NCBI GenBank assembly: GCA_903772945.1
Contig: CAICTM010000477.1
Location: forward strand, 1-64,000
Length of the DNA stretch: 64,000 nucleotides
Source: Seminavis robusta
Taxonomy: Eukaryota; Bacillariophyta; Bacillariophyceae; Naviculales; Naviculaceae
Direction: 5' to 3'
The notes beneath the pieces were generated by a model. It made no database searches. It saw only the letters and a list, made by a program, of their open reading frames with translations, and had not been told where the DNA came from. Positions 34,901 to 45,557 of this stretch are shown piece after piece. The stretch's first letter is position 1, and each line of letters starts with the position of its first letter. A program made the translations under genes and the position numbers.

Positions 34901-36455
34901 GGCTTGTTCCTCGCGAGGACAAAGTCTCCGCAAAGGGCAAGGGCATGCTTCAGACCTACTGGATCTTGAACCCCACCAAGCAGAAAGACAGTTCAAGCTT
35001 CGAAGGCTCAGGTGAAGGTGAAAGCAGAAGTGAGCATATGGGTGACATCAGTACAAGGCATTCCATCTCTCGTTCTGTGAGAAAGGAGCCGAAGAACCAG
35101 CGCTTGATCGAATGGATGGTGGATCTCCTTATGGACGATGTCAAGAAGATTGTCCACATTCGTCGTCAGTTTGGACAAAAAGAGAGCAAAACGCCCCTCG
35201 CACATGTCCCAGCTGAAGGTACAACTTGCATGGACGAAGTCAAGACATCCATTGAAATGGCTAAGTTTAATGCGAAGAAGGCGTCGTCCTTCACGGCAGA
35301 TTACAGCAACGTGAAAATCGACTCTTCCGTTGTCGACTCGTTGCGTGAATTCGTCGGTATCATTGCCTCCAAGTATCGGTATGCTTGCACCTTGTGTTGT
35401 ATGTGGCGATCATGCGAGTTACTTTGAGGCGCTCACAGTCTTCTGTTGTTATCACACTTCTCCCGGTCATCTCTCAGCGACAACCCATTCCACAACTTTG
35501 GTAAGCATCTTTCTGTGAACAGTTTCATTTTTCAAAACATTCATTAGGTTGAAACCTAACCTTTTTTCCCCTTCTTTCCACAGAACATGCTTGCCATGTC
35601 ACAATGTCTGTGAAGAAGCTCCTGAAGAGGATCATGGTAGCTCCGGAACTCACTCCTGCCGAGGTCGCCAAGCTCAAGAAGAATCCAAACAATCTTGCCT
35701 CCCGCCTCCACGACAGCACATACGGGATTACTTCCGATCCACTTGCCATGTTGGCCATCAGTATGAGCGCCTTGATTCATGACGTTGACCATCGCGGCGT
35801 CTCCAACATGCAGCTGTCCACCGAAGACAAAGAGCTTGGCGACAGATACTCCAACAAGTCCGTTGCCGAACAGAACTCACTGGATCTCTCGTGGGAGATC
35901 CTCATGGAAGACCGCTTTGATGCATTGAGGCGCTGCCTGTTCACGTCCCAAGCAGAGCTCCTACGCTTCCGCCAAATCGTTGTTAACATGGTGCTTGCCA
36001 CTGACATTTTTGACAAGGAGCTCAATGGACTACGCAAGAACCGTTGGGAGAAGGCATTTGATGAACGCGGAGGCTCCAACGACAGCAACTTGCGTGCGAC
36101 AATTGTCATTGAGCACGTCATCCAAGCTTCCGATGTCTCGCACACAATGCAGCACTGGCATGTGTATCAAAAGTGGAACCGCTTCCTGTTCCTTGAGATG
36201 CACAAAGCCTATTGCCAAGGCCGCATGGCCAAGGACCCCAGCACTTTCTGGTACCAGGGTGAGATTGGCTTCTTTGACAACTATGTCATCCCTCTGGCAA
36301 AGAAGTTGAAGGAATGTGGCGTCTTTGGAGTCAGCAGTGATGAGTACTTGAACTATGCCATTCAGAACAGGAACGAATGGGAAGAGCGCGGACAGTCCAT
36401 TGTGAAGGGACTGGTTCAAGAGGCTCTTGCGTGCTTGGAGGAGCAAGAAGTGTAA
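31962..36455 (+). CDS. GC3: two-TM receptor cyclase fused to HD phosphodiesterase
   Basis: Eleven exons encode 1174 aa: 31962-32381, 32523-32557, 32657-32785, 32880-33328, 33447-34229, 34316-34488, 34574-34621, 34701-34766, 34852-35378, 35478-35500, 35584-36455. TM1 is about 71-92, TM2 about 453-475. Cyclase: Asp563, Asp607 (GDSYLA), pair Glu603/Gln679, Asn686, Arg690. PDE: His882 and His886 in NPFHNFEHACHV, HDVDHRG with His950/Asp951, Asp1068. All catalytic residues are present, so both activities are expected. Compared with GC2 the cyclase and PDE are less cut up: the introns around GDSYLA and HACH that create microexons in GC2 are absent, but a 23-nt exon (35478-35500) remains. The upstream open frame in phase lacks an ATG, so the start is 31962. 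Confidence 0.9.
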
Positions 36456-36979
36456 CTTCGACTTGACAGCGTTGTTCGCTCGGTTGCGGACAACTTTTTT
36501 CATGTGGGGATTGACTTGTGCCCAGTTTAGCTTGTGTGGGGATTGATTCTGCCTGCGGTGGTGAGCCGCTACGTGCGAAGCGATTGATTTGCCTGCACAA
36601 AAAAATAAAAAGAATAGACAATAATGCAAATACACATAAACACCATGATCTTACATGTATCATTACAGACAGCGCTACTAGCTAGCCGTAGTTTCTCTAT
36701 CTTTTGCCTAGCTAGTGGCCAGAATTGCGTCGAAAGCCGAATCTTCCATTATTTGATGAAACCGATTGTCGCGCGTTAGGGGAAAGCTAGCTAGAGAACT
36801 GGGTGGTTTCATATCATTGCCCGAAGCGCATTGGCCGCTTGACTATTTCAAATTGTTGTCGCACATGTGTTTTTGTAGGTATTGCACTTTCTTTGCTGCA
36901 CAAATAGTTGTTTTGCTCACAGAATCTGATTCGATTCGATCCAGTTCCTCTCTTTGCAGGATGGGTGGTTACGGCTTGC
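36456..36979. other. Intergenic between convergent genes
   Basis: Three-prime ends of GC3 and the H3 gene; AT-rich AAAAATAAAAAG near 36600 could serve polyadenylation of GC3. CTAGCTAG near 36679 and 36787. No gene seen. Confidence 0.5.
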
Positions 36980-37871
36980 TTAGTAGCGGCCACCACGGAT
37001 GCGCATCGCCAGCTGAATGTCTTTGGTCATGACAGTCACACGCTTGGCGTGAATGGCGCAAAGATTGGAATCCTCAAAGACCCCCTGGGCAACGAAAACA
37101 CATGCACAGCAAGAGAACACCGTGAGCATCCGCCAGTGGCTGCATGGAAGAGGAGCGAAAACCGCCACCAACGTACAATCAAATATGCTTCCGACGCCTC
37201 CTGCAATGCCAGGAGAGCAGTCCCCTGAAAGCGTAGATCCGACTTTAAATCTTGAGCAATTTCCCTGTGGTGCAAGCAAGAGTTAAGCGTGAGTGCGGAC
37301 GGACTTCGACGTTGTCAAGAACTTCGCAAGGTGCTGTTTTGACCTCACCGGACTAGTCTCTGAAAGGGCTGCCTGCGAATCAAAAGGTCGGTGCTCCTCT
37401 GGTATCGGCGAATCTCCTAGGTCGACAGCAAGAGAGATAAATGCGTCAGTCCAAGTGCGCTGTGGAGCTGCTTTCGCCCACCAACAAGCGTGAACATACA
37501 CGAAGAGCCACCGTCCCAGGACGAAAGCGTCGCTTCTTTCGAACACCTCCAGCGGCCGGAGCAGTCTTCCGAGCAGCTTTGGTAGCGTAGAGCTTCCGAG
37601 GAGCTTTTCCACCGCTGCTCTTGCGCGCTTTGGGTGGTTGAGCGTGGAGTGTCAGGCAGCAGCATTTGAGAGCGAAGCAAACACGAAAGAAACCGTCAGC
37701 ATTTATTTCGATGGGTGGTGCCTTCCGACGTCGACGCATTCTCAGCACTGTACTCACCGGTTTGTTTGGTTCTTTGCGCGCGAGGAAACGGCGAATGGAC
37801 GAAGAGGGTGAGAATGACGCAAACACAACCAGCAAGCAGCAACAAACAAGAATGAGAACACACCGAGCCAT
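36980..37871 (-). CDS. Divergent histone H3 in six exons (8-nt and 14-nt exons)
   Basis: Minus-strand exons 37871-37864 (8 nt), 37771-37758 (14 nt), 37627-37500, 37416-37349, 37264-37177 and 37084-36980 join to 136 codons plus stop. Every intron is GT-AG. The protein starts MARTKQTARKS and is 135 residues after Met, exactly collinear with canonical H3, so standard numbering applies. K4, K9, S10, K14, K18, K23, K27 and K79 are kept. Changed: T11S, Q19L, L20Y, S28T, T32A, K36R, P38K, H39R, Y41F, K56R, K64R, L65Q, F78L, T80S, S86G, S87T, V89L, M90L, P121T, R128M, E133G and A135Y. The histone fold is intact, and loop 1 is not lengthened as in CENH3. Canonical replication histones usually have few or no introns, so this looks like a replacement or stage-specific variant. 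It packages DNA in nucleosomes. Confidence 0.88.
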
Positions 37872-38322
37872 TTTCGATGACTCGAGGAGAAACTGGAAGG
37901 AGTCAAGGTACGTGTAGTACGGTGGGCTGTGGAGTCAAGTGGTCGAAGATCGAAGATCGTTTCCTTCTTCTTGTCGTGCTGGTTCTTGTGTTTGAATGTT
38001 GATGTTTGGTAATTGCTCAGGTTCGTCGTTTCGTGATGCGCCGAGGTTTCTTCCCAGCCGAAAATATTTTTACGAATTCAAATTTCATTCCGGGTCAAAT
38101 GTGCTTCCTTTCGTCATTCGCTTTTCCGGCGGGGCATCTTTTGGCTGACAACAACGGTGAACTGCTAGTGTGGAATGACAAAACCGGAACTATGCAATGC
38201 ATGGAATTGCTTCAAAGAGCTTAAATGAATTCACCTGAGTAGCCTTTGCCTGGCTAGCTGCTGGCAGGCAATAGCCGCGGGCACCAATTTTTAGATTGCA
38301 ACCTCCAGCACGCGACAAGCGC
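37872..38322. other. Intergenic; H3 promoter and rGC4 3' region
   Basis: No gene seen. A GATCGAAGATCG direct repeat lies near 37945-37960 in the presumed H3 promoter. Confidence 0.5.
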
Positions 38323-41300
38323 TCAGCACTCTATTTCGGTCAAGAACGTTTCCTTTGCAGTTGGTTTGACTGGGTCCCCCGAGTTGTTGTCTTGAGATGG
38401 CGCCGAAGGCTTTCCAGGCGCTGCTCCCTCGGGTGGCTGTCGATGTGCCATCTTCTCAGTTTCTCCCAGTCCAATCCAGTAGGTTTTCATTTCGCCTGCA
38501 GCAAAGGAATGCATGCATCAGAGGTGAGTTAGAAAGATGTTTTTACTACAAATGTGCGTATGGGTCCAGGCAAAACGGCTTACCTTTCCCCTTGATTGGA
38601 ATCTTCCCTCTGCAAGTTACCTCAATGTGAGGAGCCTGCTGTTGCAGTAGTTTGGAGAAGACTTCCGAGAACTGGATTCTACCTGGGAGTGAATTACTCT
38701 CCATGCGAGAAGCCGTGTTGACTGGAAGAACGAGGTGATGTAAGACAGGTGAGGCAGAGGACTTGGACAATCAAGACCTTGTCAAAGTCGAAACGTACCG
38801 GTGTCCCCGAACAATGTATAGTGTGGCGAGTTCGACCCAATAACGTTTGCTACCACTGGACCGGAGTGAAGCCCAACACGAATCTGAACGTAACCACGGT
38901 CGGGGTCTTCAAGGTCAATCAGGGTGTCACTTGCAGCTTGCATAGAATCAAGGGCAAACTGCGCAATCCTTCGTGTGTGGTCGCTGTCTTGCTTCTGGAC
39001 GCAATTTGTGCATCCGAACCATGCGTCTCCTATTTACAAACAGGAATATTAATGTCGTGAGTGGGGCTCGTGAAGGCAAAAGTGAGGTCTTGATGAAGAT
39101 TCAGCGTCCAACTAACCAATTGTCTCGACTTTGTACAAGCCATGGAGATCTGCAAGATTGTCCATACGATGGAACAGCCGATGCAACATATCTGTCACCT
39201 TGTGTGGCTCAAGAGAGGAAGAAATTGTTGTAAATGAGACAATGTCACTGTGACGATTGAGAAAGGGCAAGCAAGAGCACATGTAAGAGATTCATTCATG
39301 TATGTGTGGAATCATAGCCCCAAGTATCCAACCATCATGGCCAACTGAACCTACCTGAAGAAGATCGAAACCGAGGAATGGTTTTCCGGCTCAATAGGGC
39401 GACCGTCGCGCAGTGCCTCGGCAATATGCCGCGGGAACAGCTTGAGGAGGAGATCAAAGTTGGCCTTGCCAGGTGGCACCTTCTTTACAAAGCCTATGGG
39501 GTCAACATCACTTGTCTGGAACCGTTTCAGCCTACTCGTGATCTCCTCTAGTGAAGGCCTTTCCTCTGCATTTGCAACCATACAGTCTTGCATAAGGATT
39601 GCAACGGCAGGAGGCATTGCCACTGGCCTTGGCGGTCGCCTGTTTACCTCTGGATCGCAAATCTCAGGAATCACCTGCAACATGTCGTCCTCTCCATAGT
39701 AAGGCTCCCTTCTCTCATAGCATTCGTACATAGTGCACCCCAGAGAGAAGACATCACCAGCAGGTGAGGGGCCCGTCTCTCTGCGCAGCCTCTCTGGAGC
39801 CATCCAAGCTGGTGATGCCATGTAGCCATACATTCTGCGGCCGGGTATGGTCAAACCAAAATCACCTAGTTTTGCTCTAAAGTTTGAATCAAGCCAGACG
39901 CTTTCAGCTTTCAGATTTCCATGATGGATTGCGTTTGGTTTGTTGCCGTGGAGGAACTGGAGACCTTTGCATATATCCATGAGAATACCTGTGATGACTT
40001 CGCCATCCAGCTCAATGGCATTGTGCAAGCAGTCATACAATGATCCATTGTCCATATACTCCAAGACGATTGCCTTCATGGGGCTCTTATTGTCGCATAG
40101 TGCCCCCATCACAGTGGCTATGTTGGGATGCTTCAACGATGAGAGCAACCGCATCTCTTTTGCAAAATCTGCTTTTGGAACCTTCGTGGATGATTGCCGA
40201 CCAGCCTTCCCAATCTGGCTATTCTGAGGATGCTGTTCTATTCCTGCTTCCATCAACGTGTGAGCCTCAGAAACATCCTTTTCGAAGTTGCTAGTGACAC
40301 TGGGTCGACGTCCGGTGCTTTGTCGTCGCGACATTCGGTTCCCGCCACGACGTGATGTCTGAAAGTACTGGACTGCAACTTGAGTTCCCCTAAACTCTGC
40401 TAGGACAACTCTTTCACCAAAGTTGCCTTCGGCTACGAGGTCGAAGCTGCTGCTCTTGCTGTTATCCTCGTCGTGGAACTTGAGTTCTGACTTGTCAATC
40501 TTCCACAGCGAGTTTGCTAGCCGCCGCTTGTGCCGGATATACATCCAAAATGCAAGGGCTGCAAACAGCATGACAGGGACAAAAGCGCAGACGGCAATAA
40601 TCAGGTGGTCGACGCATGTGCCAAAGATATCCAGCGAATTGGAGTCACAAACGCATGCTTCTTGTGTATTGTCGTATACTTGATTGGCCGCATCACAAGG
40701 GATTTCATTGACTCTCACGGAGATGGGCAAATTCAATTCTTGGCGAAAGAAGCAGTCGGGGTAGAAAGCATCCTTCACATCAAACGAGAGGAAAGAAGAC
40801 TTGGTTCCGACATCAAGCTTCTCTGTGGGCACGCTGAACTTTATTGCCAAGTGCTCGCCAGCCTTGAGTAGGAAGGACTCGTCGTCGATTACCTCAGTTC
40901 CGTTGTAGTATCCCTTCTGAAGCTGCACCCAAGATGGCACCCTATCTTTGGGAATCTTGAGAACGACATCTAGATTGCCATTGTTGACGAGGGTACCTTG
41001 TCCTCTCAAGGTAGTACCACGCTCCCCTTCCAAATCTACCAACGTGGCGGCAGTGGGCCGAGTGAGTTCTTCCCCGGTCGTCAAGTACACATCAATGGCT
41101 TGCTCCACTTGTTGCGTAGGAGCAAAGACCAACAAGGTCCAATCGGCCACAAACTGCCACCGCTCGTACATAACGTAGTACTCCATGGGGCTGTCTTGAC
41201 CAGTGAGTGTCAGGTTGAAGGTTGTGTATTCTCTGGATCCCTTGGGAGATCGGCTTATTTCAGTCTGCAAAGCCTTCCAATCCCCGTTGGTGAGTGCTGT

Positions 41301-42419
41301 CAAGTCCTCGAGGATGGTGTCGGAGGGCAAGTACGTTTGATTGCGTCGATCCACAGCAATGCTGCCATCCTTGTTGTACGAGACCCTGGATTCTTCAAAA
41401 CCGGTCCGTTCCGGATATACTCGTCGTACCACTTCTTCTGAAATCACAATGGTGGACAGCTCGGAATCCACAAGCATTCCAAAGCTTCCAGGTGCGACAC
41501 TGTCTTGCAAGACATCCAAGAAGGACGATACAGATGACGTTGCGATATCAACTCCAAGTGAAGCCACGTAGGTATCATTGTAGTCGTATCCCATGAATGC
41601 GCCATTGTAGTAGACGGGTGCAATAGCCGAGACCAACGACAGTCCTGGAACTGCCAAGTCCGGGTACGGCTTGCTGAAGAAGGCGATTCGATCCGGATTC
41701 TGTTCTGGAAAGTTGGGGGTAGAGAAGGGAGCATCATGGGAGTTCCAGAACGAGCCCACACGATCTCCAAACGTAAGCGGGTGGTTGTAGACTGTCAGAG
41801 GCGGGTAGTATAGTAGAGAGTCTCCATAAGAGATCAACCAAGCACCAGAGTAGAGGATGTCAAACGCGAAAGGCTCCTTGGTATCACCCTGACTTTTCCC
41901 GGCACTGTGATCCAGCCACCAACTGTCCGGTTTGGAGCGTCGATCAACGACCCAAGGAAAGAGAGGACTCAAGCCATCCATCATGAAAAAGTCTGTTTGT
42001 TTGGTTCCCACGAGAGGTTGGTTGACTAGACCGACAAACCGATCAATGCGACGATCCATCCGGTCATCCGTATACCCCAAATTGGCGTCCAAGGTGGTAG
42101 TATTCGGTGGCAGACCGCGAGCTTTCCAGTCCAACGAGTGGCTCATTTCTTCCAACGAATGAAAGTCACTCGTCCGGTTGGAATGCCGAGTAGCCTCCAC
42201 CAAAAACTCTCGAAGCAACTCGACATCGTCAATGGCACTGGCAAAGAAATTGCGGGCGTTGGTAGATATCAGCCGTGTTACATCCAGCCCTCCCAAAACG
42301 TCACAAATCTTGTAGTCCTTGGAATCATTGATGCTACTTGCTTCTGCAGCGCTGCTGCTGCTATTCGTCCTGTAGTTGCTCGAATTGGCACTCCCACTAG
42401 CACTGGATTCAGCCGTCAT
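38323..42419 (-). CDS. rGC4: receptor guanylyl cyclase with Cache-like ectodomain and pseudokinase
   Basis: Five exons (42419-39355, 39247-39117, 39029-38799, 38721-38584, 38495-38323) give 1245 aa with a closed frame. Residues about 40-600 form a Cache-like ligand-binding ectodomain plus a Cys-containing membrane-proximal part (CDAANQVYDN, CVCDSN). One TM lies at about 605-628. A kinase-like domain follows, with the VAVK lysine replaced by Gln684 (VAVQ), HRD replaced by His833-Gly-Asn835 (HGNLK) but DFG kept at 853-855; this is the kinase homology domain pattern of animal receptor guanylyl cyclases. The linker LLLKLFPRHIAEAL then leads to the cyclase: Asp1023 (SDIVSFTT), Asp1067 (GDAW), Glu1063/Thr1137 as base-selecting pair, Asn1144 and Arg1148. 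No signal peptide is visible at the called start, so an upstream exon may be missing. Confidence 0.88.
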
Positions 42420-43111
42420 GTTGTTGAATGATGAGGATAACCTTGACTAATAATGAACGTATGTGAAGCCACTTTGCGTATCGCTGAGGTTCACTCCAAA
42501 GCTCCGAATTGCCTTCGCAGCAATTAGCAGACCACTGTTCTGTTGTGCTGCTCTTTGGCCTGGGCTGCTTTCTATGTACAGGAAAGGTAGCTGATTTGGC
42601 CACCCAACAGAGAACAGTCGAAAGAGTGACGCCAGCTATTATATGTTCCTGCAGCGGCGCCACCTTTGTACGTGTGGCTAAGGCTGGGTCGTCCGCTATT
42701 GCCTCCACCATTTTTTTCGTTTTGAGAGCAAAAAGTGCTCGGGCTGAACTGAACTCACGAACACTCCAGTCTCCAGTCATTTGATAGGAAGTGATGACCA
42801 GCAAGAAAGAGAATTCGTTAAATCTTCTGGGTTCATCAAGAGGGAACCTTTTTTACGAAGCTGTGTCCACGTGCCACGTGTCACGAAAATATTAGACAGC
42901 GGATCAGATTGAAGATCAACACAGATACTATGGTGCTATCGTACGAGATCCACTTTCCAACCGACGTGATGTCGAGGTCGCCTGGCCGGGAACATTGGCG
43001 CGAAAGAGCAAAGAAGTGCCCTTTTTAAAATTTGAAGCGCATTATTTTATTGCATACTCAAGTAATAGTCTCCCGCGGCACAGTACGTACGAAGCAGCAT
43101 CCACATTTACC
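42420..43111. other. Divergent intergenic region; promoters of rGC4 and BTB gene
   Basis: No gene is called. A minus-strand open frame here contains a short hydrophobic run (HIIAGVTLSTVLCWVA) that could be part of a missing rGC4 leader exon, but no splice pair was convincing. Confidence 0.4.
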
Positions 43112-44534
43112 ATGCCATCAACTGAAGACCCCACCACAAGCACTCCTGTTGAAGCCATGGAGGTGCCCCTTTTGAAGGCTTTTGCCATGTTGGCAGATGA
43201 AGAATACCATGATGTCTCTCAAAGGCAAAGCGGCCATCTCATTCGCTAATCGTGCCGCCTTGTCCATTCGCAGCCCCTACTTCAAGACGATGTTCAAAAA
43301 AGGAGGATTTCAAGAATCTGCCAATGATGTGGTCCCCATTGGATTTTCCAGCACTGTTCTCAAATCAATTGTGGAGTACATCCATACTGACACCGCAACA
43401 ATCTTGGTTTCAGATTTGGCCGAGCCATCACCTGAGATTACATCAGGTGCCATGGAAGAATTCCAGACATTGTTGTCTCTGACTGAGGCATCAGTCTATG
43501 TTCAATTGCCAGGACTCTGCAGAAAAGCTCAGAAATGCCTTGCTGTTTACATGAATGCCAATCCATCAATGGCTTTTGCCGTTCTTGCAGCATCAAAGCT
43601 GGATGGGCCTGTGATTTCAGAGGAAATGATCAAATCGGCATGGAAAAAAATTACTTGGATGACTGGAAGCTTAGATGGAATTGTTCTTGGGCACATATCC
43701 GCAACTGCACTTGGAGCCATCTTTCAAGATGCCCATTTCAAGATTGACAGCACAAAGAGTTTCAAGTTGTGCCGTTTATGGTCCCAAAGTGAGCCGTCAC
43801 TTTCCGGTGAGACCAAAGACGACCGCATTAATGCTGCCAAGGCCTTGGTTCAAGACTATGTGGAACTTGAATTCATGGATCCTGATGATTTGGAGAATCT
43901 GATAGTGTCCTCTGGCTTAGTGAATGATAACCAACTCACAAGTGCCCTGTTGAAACAGGCGAAGAAAGCCAAACACGAGCACAGAATTTCTTTTCACAAG
44001 CAAAGTTTGGATGGTAAAATGCTGGAGTGGAAGAATTCCAAGTCCAAGCTATTTTCCTTTTGTATGAAATTTGGTTGGCGCAGTGACTTGTTGGATGGGC
44101 CCGTCTTGATGTTGGGTGGAAAATATCAGTGGATTCTCAAAATTGGTCTGAAAAACTCTACCTGGATGCAAGCTCCTTGGCTTGGTGTCACAAAATCTAC
44201 GCACAATCTGAGTCCAACAAAGTCTTGTGGGGACCAGAAGAATTGCTGGGGTTTCTCTGGTTCTTCTGGACACGCATATGACAATGGTGTGAAACATGGA
44301 TTCCTTGGCCATGCTGCCGTTTTGCACGCTCAATCACAACAAGTCACCATGATATTCGATTTGTCAGATGGCGCTATAGACAATGGGACGCTAACAGTCT
44401 TAGTGCATGGTCAAGGAACATTCAAGGCAGCTTCCAATATGCGCACACATCTGGTTGGTACCAGTGTTGGTTATGCGCCTGCTGTTTCATGCACCAGGGC
44501 AACTGTCGAAATATTGGAGTTTAAGTTTCTCTAG
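43112..44534 (+). pseudogene. BTB/POZ domain gene with an early frameshift
   Basis: From ATG 43112 the frame reads MPSTEDP...FAMLADEEYHDVS and then meets a stop. The rest of the BTB domain (LKGKAAISFANRAALSIRSPYFKTMF, then a BACK-like helical region) continues in another frame to 44534, about 445 residues. The break is near 43215, where GATGTCTCTC is about two bases shorter than the BTB pattern needs. BTB domains dimerise and often recruit substrates to cullin-3 ligases. The last 180 residues (CWGFSGSSGHAYDNG, FDLSDGAIDNGTLTV) resemble a SPRY-type beta sandwich. The long intact second part suggests a very recent break, a sequence error, or use of a downstream ATG (43197, 43209). Confidence 0.7.
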
Positions 44535-44869
44535 TTGTTGCTTTACACAAGTGCTACAATTGGTGGTTTGGCTTTATGTGGAGGCCAAAAAGCACTTATG
44601 CATGGGTGTGCTAGGATGGGTCCCAATTGTTGGCTATCTTGAGCCGATACCAAATAAATGTTGCAACGTGTATGAGCTCCAGTTACGCGCCTGAGTAGGA
44701 TTCTTCAGTTTCTGAGTAACTCAAATATTGGAATTGTCTGTAGAAATCTAGTAAAAGACAGAAAGTCTTATTATCTAGTAGCTGGGAGGCAAGCCAGACG
44801 TTTCGGTCACCAATGGCGAGACTGGCAAGTTTTCTGGTGTTCCAGAGCTAAAAGTAACACATGCCTCCT
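44535..44869. other. Intergenic; no gene seen
   Basis: Three-prime region of the BTB gene, with CCAAATAAATG near 44650 as a possible polyadenylation region. Confidence 0.5.
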
Positions 44870-45260
44870 ATTCCAGCTCTACTACTGGCCCACTCCGAGT
44901 GACGCTCCGGCCAACTGCAGGACCAAATGCCTTGCTCAAACCTGACCCAAACTCTGGCTCCAAAAATGTCCCCAATCTTGGTCCTTCTTGAAGGACCAAT
45001 CCTTGCGCACCCTTGTGATACAGTAACACCAGTGCTCACTCCAGGATCCACTTCCAGACCCCTCACCTGATGCCCAAATACAGACACCAAACCAGACCAA
45101 ACTCAGCACCATCAACACAACTCACTCTGGACCCAATACTAGGTCCCTCTCCAGGATCCACCCCTGAACTCCCTCACATGCCTACGAAAAGATCCAATTC
45201 CAGGACGTGGCTACTCCTGGACCCACTCCAGGACCAACAAAGCACTGTACCTCGTAAAAA
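44870..45260. repeat. Degenerate CTCCAGGATCCACC-type minisatellite, block 1
   Basis: Imperfect units such as CTCCAGGATCCAC, CCTGGACCCACTCCAGGACC and AGACCAAACC recur irregularly. The block ends just before a fragment of receptor-cyclase sequence. Confidence 0.65.
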
Positions 45261-45276
45261 CAAGCCCTGTTATCAG

Positions 45277-45557
45277 CAAGTCTGGGTACGGCTTGCTGAA
45301 GAAGGCTCTGCGACAATACCATTGTGGATTGATTAATCTAACGATCTAAGAGATGTAAAGTTTGTATTTCCAAATAAGTGAGCAGTTATTGATTATTTTT
45401 TAGAATAGGCCCGCAATTTATAAAGCTGTAAAGCTGAATTGTAAGCTGTATCCCGTCGCAAAGGCGATTCGTTCCGGATTCTGCTCTGGAAAGGTGGGGG
45501 TAGAGAAGGGAGCGTCTTGAGACTTCCAGAACGAGCCCACGCGATCTCCAACGTAAG
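45277..45557 (-). pseudogene. Fragment of an rGC4-like ectodomain gene, interrupted by a 154-bp insertion
   Basis: 45277-45306 and 45462-45557 closely match rGC4 DNA at about 41659-41785, in the same orientation; the larger part still reads DRVGSFWKSQDAPFSTPTF against rGC4 DRVGSFWNSHDAPFSTPNF. Only about 120 bp of homologous sequence remains. The gap between the parts is an insertion (45307-45460), after which the two parts are contiguous relative to rGC4. Confidence 0.85.
45307..45460. mobile_element. 154-bp AT-rich insertion with AAGGC target duplication
   Basis: AAGGC occurs immediately before (45302-45306) and after (45461-45465) the insert, while rGC4 has it once. The insert ends in TGCGAC (two bases in from the left end) and GTCGCA (right end), a six-base inverted repeat. 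It has no coding capacity. This fits a small non-autonomous DNA transposon. Confidence 0.7.

Noticed and set aside
36980-37871. Reading the H3 locus as a secreted protein (frame starting [12 protein letters not shown])
   Set aside because: The signal-like run is intron 1 read through; splicing at GT-AG sites gives a full collinear histone H3 instead.
42409-42804. Leader exon for rGC4
   Set aside because: A short hydrophobic run exists but no splice pair in the right phase was found, so it was not added to the gene.
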